This document shows, piece by piece, positions 51,674 through 59,520 of a stretch of DNA of 64,000 nt. The stretch comes from CAWIMX01 sp963792785 (GTDB taxonomy: Bacteria; Acidobacteriota; Vicinamibacteria; Vicinamibacterales; CAVVIG01). Below the pieces are notes generated by a model. That model searched no databases, had not been told where the DNA came from, and worked only from the letters and a program-made list of their open reading frames with translations. The stretch spans positions 372,001 through 436,000 of the forward strand of contig CAWBXO010000001.1 in the NCBI GenBank assembly GCA_963792785.1, in the 5' to 3' direction. The number at the start of each line of letters is the position of its first letter. Position 1 is the first letter of the stretch. The position numbers and the translations under genes are program-made.

Positions 51674-53005
51674 TTAGAAGAAAGGGAACCACGTGGTCAA
51701 ACCGACACGAAGCACGTGCCGATTTTCCCTGGGCAGAGTCCCGGTTGGCAGCGTGACGGCATTAGAGAACAGGAAGCGGTAGTAGAGGTACTCCGCCTGA
51801 ACGGCAAAGTTGCGCGAGACCCCGACCCGTACCAGCGCGGTGCTCGCGTTCGTGTCGTAGGCGCGCTGGTGCCCGGAGAAACGGAGGCCGCCGGTCGAAT
51901 AGCCCGTGGTGCCGTGCACCTCGACGCGCCGCCCCAGGGAGCCGCCGACGCTGCCCGTGACGCTGTACGCAAAGAACACGTCGGGCAGGCCTTCGATGTA
52001 CTGCCACCCGCGGTTGTACGAGAGGCCGAGCTGCCACGAGCGTGTCAGCTGGTGATCCAGGTTCGCCTGGCCGATGAGGCGGACCCGACTGTCCTTCGGC
52101 TGATTGGCGACCGCGCGCGGCGTGCCGGAGATGAGCGTCGTGCCGATCGACCCGTCGAAGTGCGTCCGCGGCGAGAACGGCAGCTGGTTCCCGTACGCCA
52201 GCCCGACGTCGATGTCGTGGCGCACCACGGGCACGTCGATGCGCTGCAGGTCTCGGCGGTGGTAGTCGTAGCCCATCACCATCGTCACGTGGCTCGCCGT
52301 GTCACGACGCCATTCGACGCGCGCGTCCTGCGTGCGCCAGTTCAGGCGGCTGTCGTTCGGGAAGCCGAGATACTCGTGCAGGTACTCGGCGCTCAGCGAC
52401 GAGCGGCTCGTCATCTGATAACTCCAGCCCACGACGCTGCTCGACTCGTAGGACGGCTGCCCCGACACGGCCAGGGCCAGGTCCGGCGCGGTCACACCCG
52501 CCGGGGTCGCCGCCGCCGCCGGCACCGGCAGCACCCGGAAGCCGTGGAACGGGCTGTAGCGCAGCTGCTGCTCGACGCGGAACGAGCTCCGCTGGGTCGT
52601 CGACACGTACGCGACCGCCCCCGCGCCGCTCTCACGGACCGTGTTGCTGATCTGCGGGAACTGCTGGACCGCCGCGACCCCGTTGGCGGAGAAGAGCCTG
52701 TGCGGCTTCCGCCGCGTGTACCAGAGCCCCGCGTGCAGGTCGTTGTAATACAGCGCCGGGTTGCCGCCCTGGGTCTGGAAGCGGTCCCGGAATTGCGGGA
52801 GCCGCGAGTCGTACACGCCCGAGAGCGTCGCGGTCAGGTCCAGCGTCTGCGGCTCCTGAGCCGCACCGCCCTGGGCACCGAAGATGCCCTGGGCCGGCGC
52901 CTGCGCGAACGCGGGCGTGGCCGCGGCGACGACCGCGACGAACAGGCCTCCGGTGAGCATTCGGCGTGACATCGATGGCTTCCGCATCATCCACATGGCG
53001 AACAC
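51674..53005 (-). CDS. Outer-membrane beta-barrel protein of XrtA EPS locus (TIGR03016-like)
   Basis: A 443-residue protein. A signal peptide (RRMLTGGLFVAVVAAATPAFA, ending near residue 35) is followed by repeated amphipathic strands with aromatic girdles (for example SSFRVEQQLRYSPFHGFRVLP, ASHVTMVMGYDYHRRDLQR, SWQLGLSYNRGWQY) and a terminal aromatic (TTWFPFF), all typical of outer-membrane barrels. Its place between EpsE-like exporter and chain-length genes matches the TIGR03016 gene of XrtA loci. It may guide or secrete the EPS across the outer membrane. Start could be Met 7 or 12 rather than Met 1. Confidence 0.85.
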   Translation of the reverse strand: MFAMWMMRKPSMSRRMLTGGLFVAVVAAATPAFAQAPAQGIFGAQGGAAQEPQTLDLTATLSGVYDSRLPQFRDRFQTQGGNPALYYNDLHAGLWYTRRKPHRLFSANGVAAVQQFPQISNTVRESGAGAVAYVSTTQRSSFRVEQQLRYSPFHGFRVLPVPAAAATPAGVTAPDLALAVSGQPSYESSSVVGWSYQMTSRSSLSAEYLHEYLGFPNDSRLNWRTQDARVEWRRDTASHVTMVMGYDYHRRDLQRIDVPVVRHDIDVGLAYGNQLPFSPRTHFDGSIGTTLISGTPRAVANQPKDSRVRLIGQANLDHQLTRSWQLGLSYNRGWQYIEGLPDVFFAYSVTGSVGGSLGRRVEVHGTTGYSTGGLRFSGHQRAYDTNASTALVRVGVSRNFAVQAEYLYYRFLFSNAVTLPTGTLPRENRHVLRVGLTTWFPFF

Positions 53006-53017
53006 ACTGTCCTCCCG

Positions 53018-53602
53018 TTAGGGCACGATTACGGTGTCGCTCGGCTGCAGCTCGATGTTCTGGGCCAGGTCCTTGTGCTCCAGAACGGCCTTGTAGTTGA
53101 AGGAATGCGTCTCCATCCCAGTGGGTCCCGCACGCATCACGATGATGTTCTGGGCGTTGGCCCACTCGTCGAGGCCGCCCGCGATGGCGATGAGCTGCAG
53201 CACGGACGTCTCGCCGTTGAGCGGATAGCGGCCCGCCCGCATGACCCGCCCGGTGATGTAGACAGCCCGGCTGTTGATCTGCCGGACGATCACGGTCACG
53301 TTCGGGTCCTGAATCCAGCGCGTGGCCGTCTGGGCGAGGCTGTCGCTCAACTGACGGGGCGTCAGCCCGGAGGCCTGCACGTCCTTCAGCAGAGGCACCG
53401 AGATCATGCCGTCCGGCCGCACGACGACGTCGCCCGACATGTCGGCCTGCTGCCAGAACTTGACGCCAAGAACGTCGCCGGCGCCGATCACGTACTCGGC
53501 GGACACCGCCGGCGCATCGGGCTCGACCTGTGCCCGGGCGATCGCCGGAGCCGCGCACACGCTCGCGCAGCAGAACACCAAGATTGCTTTCACTCGTGTC
53601 AT
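53018..53602 (-). CDS. Polysaccharide export protein (EpsE/Wza-like, short form)
   Basis: A 194-residue protein with a Sec signal (AILVFCCASVCAAPAIARA, about 6-24). The polysaccharide-export domain starts VSAEYVIGAGDVLGVKFWQQADMSGDVVVRPDG and one SLBB repeat follows (AVYITGRVMRAGRYPLNGETSVLQLIAIAGGL). It is short compared with Wza, having a single SLBB unit, as is usual for the XrtA-locus EpsE type (TIGR03028). Two cysteines in the signal region could make it a lipoprotein, but no clean lipobox is seen. It lies 41 bp after the sigma-54 activator gene and 12 bp before the beta-barrel gene. Confidence 0.9.
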   Translation of the reverse strand: MTRVKAILVFCCASVCAAPAIARAQVEPDAPAVSAEYVIGAGDVLGVKFWQQADMSGDVVVRPDGMISVPLLKDVQASGLTPRQLSDSLAQTATRWIQDPNVTVIVRQINSRAVYITGRVMRAGRYPLNGETSVLQLIAIAGGLDEWANAQNIIVMRAGPTGMETHSFNYKAVLEHKDLAQNIELQPSDTVIVP

Positions 53603-53643
53603 CTTGTCCCTCGAATTCTCAAATACACCGCACCCTCACGCCC

Positions 53644-54708
53644 CTACCGGAACTCGTGGAAGGGCAACTGGCAGTCGTGCTTGCGCAGAAAATTCAGAAA
53701 CCGCTTGTAGTCGGTCGGTTCCATGTTGAACAGCCGCGCCACGATCTTGTAGTTGCCCCTCGTCTCACGCAGTCCCCGCCTCACCAGTTCACGAATGTTC
53801 TCCCGCGTAATCTCCCGCCGCATGTAGAGCGGATAGACGGCGGTCCAGAAGGACTGACCCTCGTCCACGATGAGCCGATAGAGGTTGTCCCCCATCGAGC
53901 GCCGTCGCTCCTGTTTGGCAGAGACGCCGACCGTCACCGGGGCCGTGACTTCCTCCGCGAGGCTGTCGACGCCGATCACCTCCTCGCGCGATCGCACGAC
54001 CAGCCGCTCGAGCGCGTTCTCCAGCTCGCGGACATTCCCCGGCCAGGAGTACTCACACATCACCCGCATGGCCTCCGGCGAGATCTGGCGCGCGCGATAG
54101 CCGCGATTGACGGAGAAGCGCTTGAAGAAGTATTCGGCGAGCTGCGGCACGTCCTCTTTGCGCTCCCGCAACGACGGCACGCGAAGCGTGATCACGTTGA
54201 GGCGGTAGTACAGGTCCTCCCGGAACACGCCCTCGGCGATCAACTTGCGGAGGTCCCGATTGGTCGCGCCGATGACCCGCACGTTGACGGGTCGCTCGGG
54301 CCGATCGGCGCCGACCTTTTGCAGTTCTCCGGTTTCGAGGAACCGAAGCAGGAGGGCCTGCATGCGGAGCGTCATCTCGCCGATCTCGTCGAGAAACACC
54401 GTGCCCGTGTCCGCCAGGCCCAGCTTGCCGGGCTTGTCCCGATACGCGCCCGTGAAACTGCCCTTGACGTGGCCGAAGAATTCCGATTCCAGCAGCGTCT
54501 CGGGCAGGCCCGCGCAGTTCACCACGACGAACGGCCGGTCCGCCCGATAGCTCTGGGACTGAATCGCGCGGGCGACGAGTTCTTTGCCGACCCCGCTTTC
54601 GCCCGTAATCAGAACCTTGGCGTCGGATCGTGCCACCTGGGCGATCTCGTCCCTGAGCGCGATCATCACGCGACTGGTTCCAATGAGTTCGGTCTGAGCG
54701 TTACGCAT
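53644..54708 (-). CDS. Sigma-54-dependent activator without receiver domain
   Basis: A 354-residue AAA+ activator. It starts directly with the ATPase domain: LIGTSRVMIALRDEIAQVARSDAKVLITGESGVGKELVARAI (Walker A GESGVGKE), the sigma-54-contact loop GSFTGA, Walker B GTVFLDEIGEM and the arginine-finger region FREDLYYRLNVITLRVPSLRER. A linker with a PilZ-like spacing leads to a C-terminal Fis-type helix-turn-helix (TRGNYKIVARLFNMEPTDYKRFLNFLRKH). With no receiver or GAF domain it may be regulated by a partner protein, as with PspF. It lies inside operon F, so it may feed back on its own sigma-54-type promoter at 58476. Confidence 0.92.
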   Translation of the reverse strand: MRNAQTELIGTSRVMIALRDEIAQVARSDAKVLITGESGVGKELVARAIQSQSYRADRPFVVVNCAGLPETLLESEFFGHVKGSFTGAYRDKPGKLGLADTGTVFLDEIGEMTLRMQALLLRFLETGELQKVGADRPERPVNVRVIGATNRDLRKLIAEGVFREDLYYRLNVITLRVPSLRERKEDVPQLAEYFFKRFSVNRGYRARQISPEAMRVMCEYSWPGNVRELENALERLVVRSREEVIGVDSLAEEVTAPVTVGVSAKQERRRSMGDNLYRLIVDEGQSFWTAVYPLYMRREITRENIRELVRRGLRETRGNYKIVARLFNMEPTDYKRFLNFLRKHDCQLPFHEFR

Positions 54709-54723
54709 GCTCTGTAAGTCTCG

Positions 54724-55098
54724 TCACGATGGTTCCGCCTCCCACTTCCACGATTCGGACGACGCCGGTTGCCTGAGAAAGCGCTCGAGACAACGGCGGT
54801 TCTGTGAGTCGATCGCGACGAACGTCACGCCCAGCCGGCGATCGCCCGCCCACTTGCCGCTCTCCGGTTCGGCCGCGGCACGGCGGATCTCGACCGAGAC
54901 GACAAAGGGGCTATCACCAAGGGTCGCGCGCAATTCGGCGCACCTGCCAAACGCCGAGTCACCTGCGATCCGCATCAGCGCGCCCGTCATGCTGATCTCG
55001 AGCAGCCGCACGCGGTGCGCCAAACCCAGCTTCAGGTCGTGCCGATCTCTCACCGGAATGCGCCGCCAACGACGGCGATCCGGCATCACGTCAGGCAT
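54724..55098 (-). CDS. PilZ-domain protein
   Basis: A 124-residue protein from ATG 55098 (GAGGGG upstream), overlapping the previous PilZ gene by 8 bp. The N-terminal R-x3-R type cluster (RRRWRRIPVRDR) and later LLEISMTGALMRI form the c-di-GMP-binding signature, though the usual Asp of D-x-S-x-x-G is Glu. The rest is a compact beta-barrel (SPFVVSVEIRRAAAEPESGKWAGDRRLGVTFVAID). Two PilZ genes in tandem within an EPS operon suggest post-translational control of synthesis by c-di-GMP. Confidence 0.82.
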   Translation of the reverse strand: MPDVMPDRRRWRRIPVRDRHDLKLGLAHRVRLLEISMTGALMRIAGDSAFGRCAELRATLGDSPFVVSVEIRRAAAEPESGKWAGDRRLGVTFVAIDSQNRRCLERFLRQPASSESWKWEAEPS

Positions 55099-55462
55099 CC
55101 GTCCCCTCACCGCGACTGGGCCGAACCGAAGCGTCTGCCAGCCGTTCTGCCTGGCGCTGGAGTTCAGGCCGCAGGTCAAGAAATTCGAGCCCGATCCGGT
55201 AGGCCCCTTTGTCGGGCCCGTCGGTCAGGGCCGTCACGTGACGCACCCGCACCGTGACTTCCGCCACCTCGTCCCACCACGCGACACGCACGCTGTGAAT
55301 CGAGGCGACTGGCAGCGGCACGTCGGAGTCCACCAGGGCGCCGTTCGGGCTGATGTCGCGCATCGTCAAGACGTCGGTCGTCCCGAGGACCCCTGCCAGC
55401 TCGCCCACGAGCTCGAATCGAAGGCGTCCTCGCCGGTCACTGATTCGCCGATACCACGTCAT
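55091..55462 (-). CDS. PilZ-domain protein
   Basis: A 123-residue protein from ATG 55462, one base beyond the previous stop codon. It has the arginine cluster YRRISDRRGRLRFELVG and the signature MRDISPNGALVDS with D-x-S-x-x-G intact, so it is the better c-di-GMP-binding candidate of the pair. The barrel continues HSVRVAWWDEVAEVTVRVRHVTAL ... YRIGLEFLDL. The frame is open upstream to 55522, but that part lies inside the preceding gene and is unlikely to be translated. Confidence 0.85.
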   Translation of the reverse strand: MTWYRRISDRRGRLRFELVGELAGVLGTTDVLTMRDISPNGALVDSDVPLPVASIHSVRVAWWDEVAEVTVRVRHVTALTDGPDKGAYRIGLEFLDLRPELQRQAERLADASVRPSRGEGTDA

Positions 55463-55463
55463 G

Positions 55464-57065
55464 TTAGGCGTCGGCGTCCTCGCTGCGATGGGCGGCGTCC
55501 TCTCGGGCCCGCCCGACGACATCAGCGACGGAATGGTTCTCCATCCCGAACGTCGTCACACCCAGCCCCACACTCGGCAGGCCGCGTTCCCCGGCCAGCG
55601 CGTCCAGGCTCCGGCGCGCCCGCGCCGCCACGGCCCTCGTGCCTTCGATGCCCGTGCGCAGCAGGAGGGCGGCAATGGTGCCGTCTTCGAGCTGCCCGGT
55701 GACGTCCGACGACCGCAGCTGTCTCGCGAGCACGTCCTCGAGCGCCACGCCTGCGCGCGCCCACGCCCCCTGGCGTTCGGGCTGCGGCGGTGTGTCAATC
55801 AGGACGAGGCCGGTCTCGAGACGCAGGCGCTTGGATCGCACCAGCTCCTCGACGATGCGCGGCTCGAACCGTGGCGGCCGGTCCGCCTCCTCCGCGCCCG
55901 CCGCGGTGCCCTGGAGCACGCCGGCGAGCCACATCTTGAAAACCCCGACGGCCGCCTCCAGCAGGACGGCCTTCCCCACGGTGAAGTCCGCGTCCGGCAG
56001 CGCCGTCATGTCGAGAATCGCCACGGCGTTGGCGGCAATCGCGACTTGCACGGTCATCCGCGTCGGCGCCAGGAGCGATCGGCCGGTCGCGAGCGTCGGC
56101 AGCGGCCCGGCTGTCCATTCCCCGCCGGTCGAGGCCATCGTCCGCAGCTGGCCGGCATCGGACGCCACCGGTCCACCGGGGCCCATGAGCAGGCGCGCCC
56201 GTTCGGCGCCCAGCGTGCTCGCGAGCTGTTCGAGCGCGACGGTCGCGAGCTGCGACACCTTCTTCTTGGGCCCGATCAGTTCGGTGCCCAGGCGGAACCG
56301 CAGTTCGCGGTTGCGCCGGGCTTCCATTTGACTCAGGGACTGTCCGAGGGCCTCGCACAGAAGGAGCAGGTTCGACGGCACGGCCACGTCGGCCCTCATC
56401 GGAACCGCGAGGACCCAGCGCGGCTGGACCTGCGAGCTCAAGGTGACCGGCATGAGCACCAGCTCGCCGGACAGGTTGTGCCAGCCCAACTGCTGCTGTT
56501 CCACGGTGGACGAAATCCGCGCGATGGGGCCGACGTTCACCGAGAAGACGCTGAAATCGCGGGGCCCCATGGTCAGGTCCGCACCGGGTAGCCACACGTC
56601 GAGGACGAAGCGGCCCAACAGGTCACGCCGGTAGGCACGGGCGTCCACGTCGTGCCAGATGGCGGCCGCCTGGAGGACCGTCATCACGACCTCCCGCTCG
56701 TCCTCGGCCTGCTCCCCGGCCTGCAGCAACGACCGCGTCGTCACGAACAGGCGCCGCAGCCGACGTTCTTCGTCCTTGCTTTGACCGGTCGAACCGGATG
56801 GCTCAGCCACTGTTGCTCCTCCACACACGTCCGAATGGTCCGGACCTACGCCTTCTGTCTGAGCGGGTGCCTCCGCGCTGGCCAGCCCGCCGGCGCCTTC
56901 CCGCTCGGCCACGCCACTTGCTGCCACGCTTCCATCCTCCAATGCCGTCGGAGGAGCCGCCGTGGGGACCGCGACCTCCACCGCCTCGTGCCTGCTAGGC
57001 GGCGCGAATGGTCCGTGGGACAACGGGCGCCACGGGTTCCTTCGCAACTGCAGCTTGGTGGTCAT
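55464..57065 (-). CDS. GAF-like protein with degenerate GGDEF-like C-terminus
   Basis: Up to 533 residues. After a disordered, Pro/Ala/Ser-rich 95 residues comes a helical linker (SKDEERRLRRLFVTTRSLLQAGEQ), then two segments that look like GAF folds (about 120-245 and 265-400). The C-terminus resembles a GGDEF domain in layout: TGLVLIDTP ... LEDVLARQLRSSDVTGQLEDGTIAALLLRTGIEGTRAVAARARRSLDALAGERGLPSVGLGVTTF, with LEDGT where GG(D/E)EF should be, so it is not expected to make c-di-GMP. ATG 57065 would overlap the upstream gene by 71 bp; GTG 56981 avoids this. Probably a sensory or scaffold protein. Confidence 0.6.
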   Translation of the reverse strand: MTTKLQLRRNPWRPLSHGPFAPPSRHEAVEVAVPTAAPPTALEDGSVAASGVAEREGAGGLASAEAPAQTEGVGPDHSDVCGGATVAEPSGSTGQSKDEERRLRRLFVTTRSLLQAGEQAEDEREVVMTVLQAAAIWHDVDARAYRRDLLGRFVLDVWLPGADLTMGPRDFSVFSVNVGPIARISSTVEQQQLGWHNLSGELVLMPVTLSSQVQPRWVLAVPMRADVAVPSNLLLLCEALGQSLSQMEARRNRELRFRLGTELIGPKKKVSQLATVALEQLASTLGAERARLLMGPGGPVASDAGQLRTMASTGGEWTAGPLPTLATGRSLLAPTRMTVQVAIAANAVAILDMTALPDADFTVGKAVLLEAAVGVFKMWLAGVLQGTAAGAEEADRPPRFEPRIVEELVRSKRLRLETGLVLIDTPPQPERQGAWARAGVALEDVLARQLRSSDVTGQLEDGTIAALLLRTGIEGTRAVAARARRSLDALAGERGLPSVGLGVTTFGMENHSVADVVGRAREDAAHRSEDADA

Positions 57066-58329
57066 GGATGTTTGTCAAGACGGCCGCTAACGCCAGGAGC
57101 CAGAAGAGGATCTCCGCGTAGAGGCGATTTACGAAAAATGCAGCGCCGAGGAACGCGACCAGAGCCATCTCAAGCGCCAGGCTCTCGAGCCTCAGGCGCT
57201 CGTCCGTGCTCTCACGACGGATCCGATGCAGCGACCGCAGGCCGGAGCCAATGAACAGCATGAAAGCGAGAAACCCCGGAATCCCCCAATCCGACGCCGC
57301 CCACAAGTACGTGTTGTGGACGGCTCGGAGCTCTCCATCGTGGTCCTCGACTACGTCGGGCGCATAGATCGGGCTGAGCGCGTCGTAGCCTCCGCCTCCG
57401 GCGCCGAGCGGCTTGTCGCCAATCAACTGCACGGCGCCAGACCAGGACATGATTCGCTCGTTCGCGGCGCCATCGGCGCGCACGGCCTGCCCCTGCGGGC
57501 CCTGCTCCGCGAATGAGATCAGCGTCAGCTGCCGGTCGATAAACGGCTGATTGACCAATGTCAGAACGAGGGGCAGGCACACGACCGCGGCGGCAACGAG
57601 TCGCAGGCGCAGCCGCCAGTCCATCAACAGGATGCCGACGAGAATCGCGATGCCGAATCCGATGGTCGCCCCGCGGCTGTTGCACAGGATGAGCATGTTC
57701 ACGATGAACGGCGCGGCGAGCACCGTGAGCAGCCGCTGCCACTTGTTCCCCTTCCAGAAGTAGAGCGCCAGGAAGGGCAGCACGGTCACGACATGGGCCG
57801 CGGCCTCGTTGTCGTTGTAGGAATCAGGCCCGCCGATGTGGACGAGGCGGCCGCCGACAAAGCTCGGATCGAGATAGGCGCTGACACCCCATGAAAAGGC
57901 CCCCACGATCAGCGCCATGACGATCCACTGGTACTTCTTGTAGTCGGTCACGACACCGATGATGAGGCAGTAGAGCAGCGCCAGCTTCGCCAGATCGACG
58001 ACATAACCCCGGCTGCGAACCGGATCAACGGCGAGCAACCCGGTGACGATGACCGTGATCCCGAGGAACACGACGAGCCATTGGGTCGCTCGGTGACGGA
58101 AAATCGCGCGCGTGAAGATCGTCCGGCCATGGAGCGTATAGGCGGCTAACAGGATCGAGGCTACCAGCAGTGACCAGCGCCACATCGGCAGCTGATCGCC
58201 CCACCACCGCAGCGGCGGATGGTTGTAGTAGTCCCATAGATAGATGAGCAGCCCATAGATCGGCTCGTAGAGGCACAGCGTCGTTCCGGTTACGAGCCCG
58301 ACCACCCATGCCAACGCGGTCTTCGACAT
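56995..58329 (-). CDS. O-antigen ligase/polymerase-like protein, XrtA-associated
   Basis: A 444-residue polytopic membrane protein with about 11-12 hydrophobic segments. The region from residue 230 (LVGILLMDWRLRLRLVAAAVVCLPLVLTLV) leads to a periplasmic loop with NERIMSWSGAVQLIGDKPLGAGGGGYDALSP and VHNTYLWAASDWGIPGFLAFMLFIG, which carries the R-x-x-x-W ... G-x-G ... H-N motifs of the Wzy/WaaL family. It resembles the TIGR03097 type of XrtA EPS loci. It would polymerise repeat units or ligate them to an acceptor. ATG 58329 is the first gene of operon F, about 136 nt after the predicted sigma-54 start. Confidence 0.9.
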   Translation of the reverse strand: MSKTALAWVVGLVTGTTLCLYEPIYGLLIYLWDYYNHPPLRWWGDQLPMWRWSLLVASILLAAYTLHGRTIFTRAIFRHRATQWLVVFLGITVIVTGLLAVDPVRSRGYVVDLAKLALLYCLIIGVVTDYKKYQWIVMALIVGAFSWGVSAYLDPSFVGGRLVHIGGPDSYNDNEAAAHVVTVLPFLALYFWKGNKWQRLLTVLAAPFIVNMLILCNSRGATIGFGIAILVGILLMDWRLRLRLVAAAVVCLPLVLTLVNQPFIDRQLTLISFAEQGPQGQAVRADGAANERIMSWSGAVQLIGDKPLGAGGGGYDALSPIYAPDVVEDHDGELRAVHNTYLWAASDWGIPGFLAFMLFIGSGLRSLHRIRRESTDERLRLESLALEMALVAFLGAAFFVNRLYAEILFWLLALAAVLTNIHDHQAAVAKEPVAPVVPRTIRAA

Positions 58330-58475
58330 TGTGAAACAGCACTCCTGCAGCGGGTTGACCGGCGTGTTCCCGGAACGCGATCAACCGACGGCGACCCGCA
58401 CGGCCGAGCGTTGTCGGCAACCGATCAACGGTTCGGCGACGTGACCCTCTTCGGATTCAGCGTGCCCATCTCTAG

Positions 58476-58491
58476 TGCAAAGGGTCCGCCA
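58476..58491 (-). promoter_or_regulatory. Sigma-54-type promoter for the XrtA EPS operon
   Basis: Minus strand TGGCGGACCCTTTGCA: TGGC and TTGCA match the consensus TGGCACG-N4-TTGCW and GG-N10-GC spacing is exact (GG at 58490-58489, GC at 58478-58477). Transcription would start near 58465. The likely regulators are the NtrC-type protein encoded at 59913-61295 or the receiver-less activator inside the operon. Confidence 0.76.
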
Positions 58492-58544
58492 TCACCGTGG
58501 TTCGAAGAGGCAGACGTTAGTCTTCCCTCAAGGGTTGCTGCAGC

Positions 58545-58559
58545 AGTCACTTAGAGACT
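58545..58559. promoter_or_regulatory. Candidate activator-binding palindrome AGTC-N7-GACT
   Basis: AGTCACTTAGAGACT lies 54 bp or more upstream of the -24 element of the operon F promoter. The same layout occurs at 26565-26579. An additional GTGAC-N5-GTCAC repeat lies at 58612-58626, about 120 bp upstream of the -24. Either could bind a sigma-54 activator. Confidence 0.35.
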
Positions 58560-58848
58560 TTGGGGGAGTTGCGCGGCTTCACGGCCGGCCGGCCGATGTA
58601 CACCGATCTGAGTGACTAAAGGTCACCAAATCGATGTCTTCGTGTCGGCCGTGTTCGCGGTGGGGCTGACAAGAGTCCGCCTGCGCCGCCTTTGGCCATT
58701 GGACCAACGACGAATCGCCGCGGATCTGCGCCAGGATGGCGAGACGAGAAATGTGAAACGTGGAGGTGGAGAGCACGGCCGATCGAGGCAGCCCGCCTTC
58801 ACCCGGACTGTCTCGAATGGAGATCGAGGCGCCGCCTACGTGACCACG

Positions 58849-59520
58849 CTACTGAACGCTGAGACCGACCCGGTCCACGACCTGCCGCCACCTGGTGGCG
58901 ACCAGTGGGTCCGCATTGGCGAGCGAGGCCCCACACACGAACCGTCCGGATGACGCGCGCTCGATCCAGACCAGGTCCGCGTCGACCGAGACCCCAAGGG
59001 AGGGCACGTGCGCCCTGAAGCCGGACTTTGGATCGGGAACGTACGCCCCGCTGCCGACGAACTCCAATCGAAATCCTCCGTAGCTCAGATCGATGAGGTG
59101 TGCCGCCAACGCGCCGACTTCGACGTCCACCGGCTCGGCGACGTGCTTGCGCGGCCAGCGTCGCTGCCGGCCGGCTTCACGAAGCGCCATCGTCACATGC
59201 GCGGCGAGTGCGTCTTCCGTCACCGGTTCGGCCAGATAGGTCGCGCCATGACGCTCGGCTTCTCTGGCGAGGACCGGATCATGGGCACCGAGGACAATCG
59301 CGACCATCGTCGGGCGACGGGCTCGACCGACAATCACGAGATGCAGGCCGTTGAATTCGCCCAGTCGCACATCCGAAATCAGAACGTCCGGGTTGAGCGT
59401 CCGCAACTTGCTTCGCGCATCCTCGAAGCTTGAGACCGCCTCCACGGCATAGCCCAAGTTCTGCAACCATCCTTCGATGCGGCTTCGAGACGCGGGGCTT
59501 TCGGTAACCAGTAGGACCAT
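58849..59520 (-). CDS. Pseudo-receiver/PilZ protein
   Basis: About 223 residues from ATG 59520 (GAGGAGGG upstream). The receiver fold keeps the phosphoacceptor strand VLISDVRLGEFNG, but the acidic pair is replaced (LLVTESPAS) and the conserved Lys-Pro is Glu-Pro (LAEPVTED), so phosphorylation in the usual way is doubtful. After a linker, RRWPRKHVAEPVDVEVGALAAHLIDLSYGGFRLEF has the Arg cluster and the D-x-S-x-x-G signature of PilZ, and the tail VSVDADLVWIE ... GASLAN fits the barrel. It may link c-di-GMP to the neighbouring EPS and sigma-54 system. Confidence 0.8.
   Translation of the reverse strand: MVLLVTESPASRSRIEGWLQNLGYAVEAVSSFEDARSKLRTLNPDVLISDVRLGEFNGLHLVIVGRARRPTMVAIVLGAHDPVLAREAERHGATYLAEPVTEDALAAHVTMALREAGRQRRWPRKHVAEPVDVEVGALAAHLIDLSYGGFRLEFVGSGAYVPDPKSGFRAHVPSLGVSVDADLVWIERASSGRFVCGASLANADPLVATRWRQVVDRVGLSVQ

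Larger units (their letters stand above)
58330..58848. other. Regulatory intergenic region upstream of operon F
   Basis: A 519-bp stretch without a convincing gene between two minus-strand genes. It holds a sigma-54-type promoter at 58476-58491 and several symmetric elements upstream of it: AGTC-N7-GACT at 58545-58559, GAGACTTT at 58554-58561, CGGCCGGCCGGCCG at 58582-58595 and GTGAC-TAAAG-GTCAC at 58612-58626. The small frames through the region lack coding character. No terminator hairpin with a T-run was seen after the upstream gene. Confidence 0.6.

Noticed and set aside
53618..53640. A possible sigma-54 element on the minus strand (GGGCGTGAGGGTGCG) before the EpsE-like gene
   Set aside because: The -12 reads GTGC instead of TTGC and the leading T is missing; it fits only the GG/GC spacing, which is common in GC-rich DNA.
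58582..58595. CGGCCGGCCGGCCG palindrome as a regulatory operator
   Set aside because: It is a simple GGCC repeat expected in GC-rich DNA, with no second copy near other promoters.
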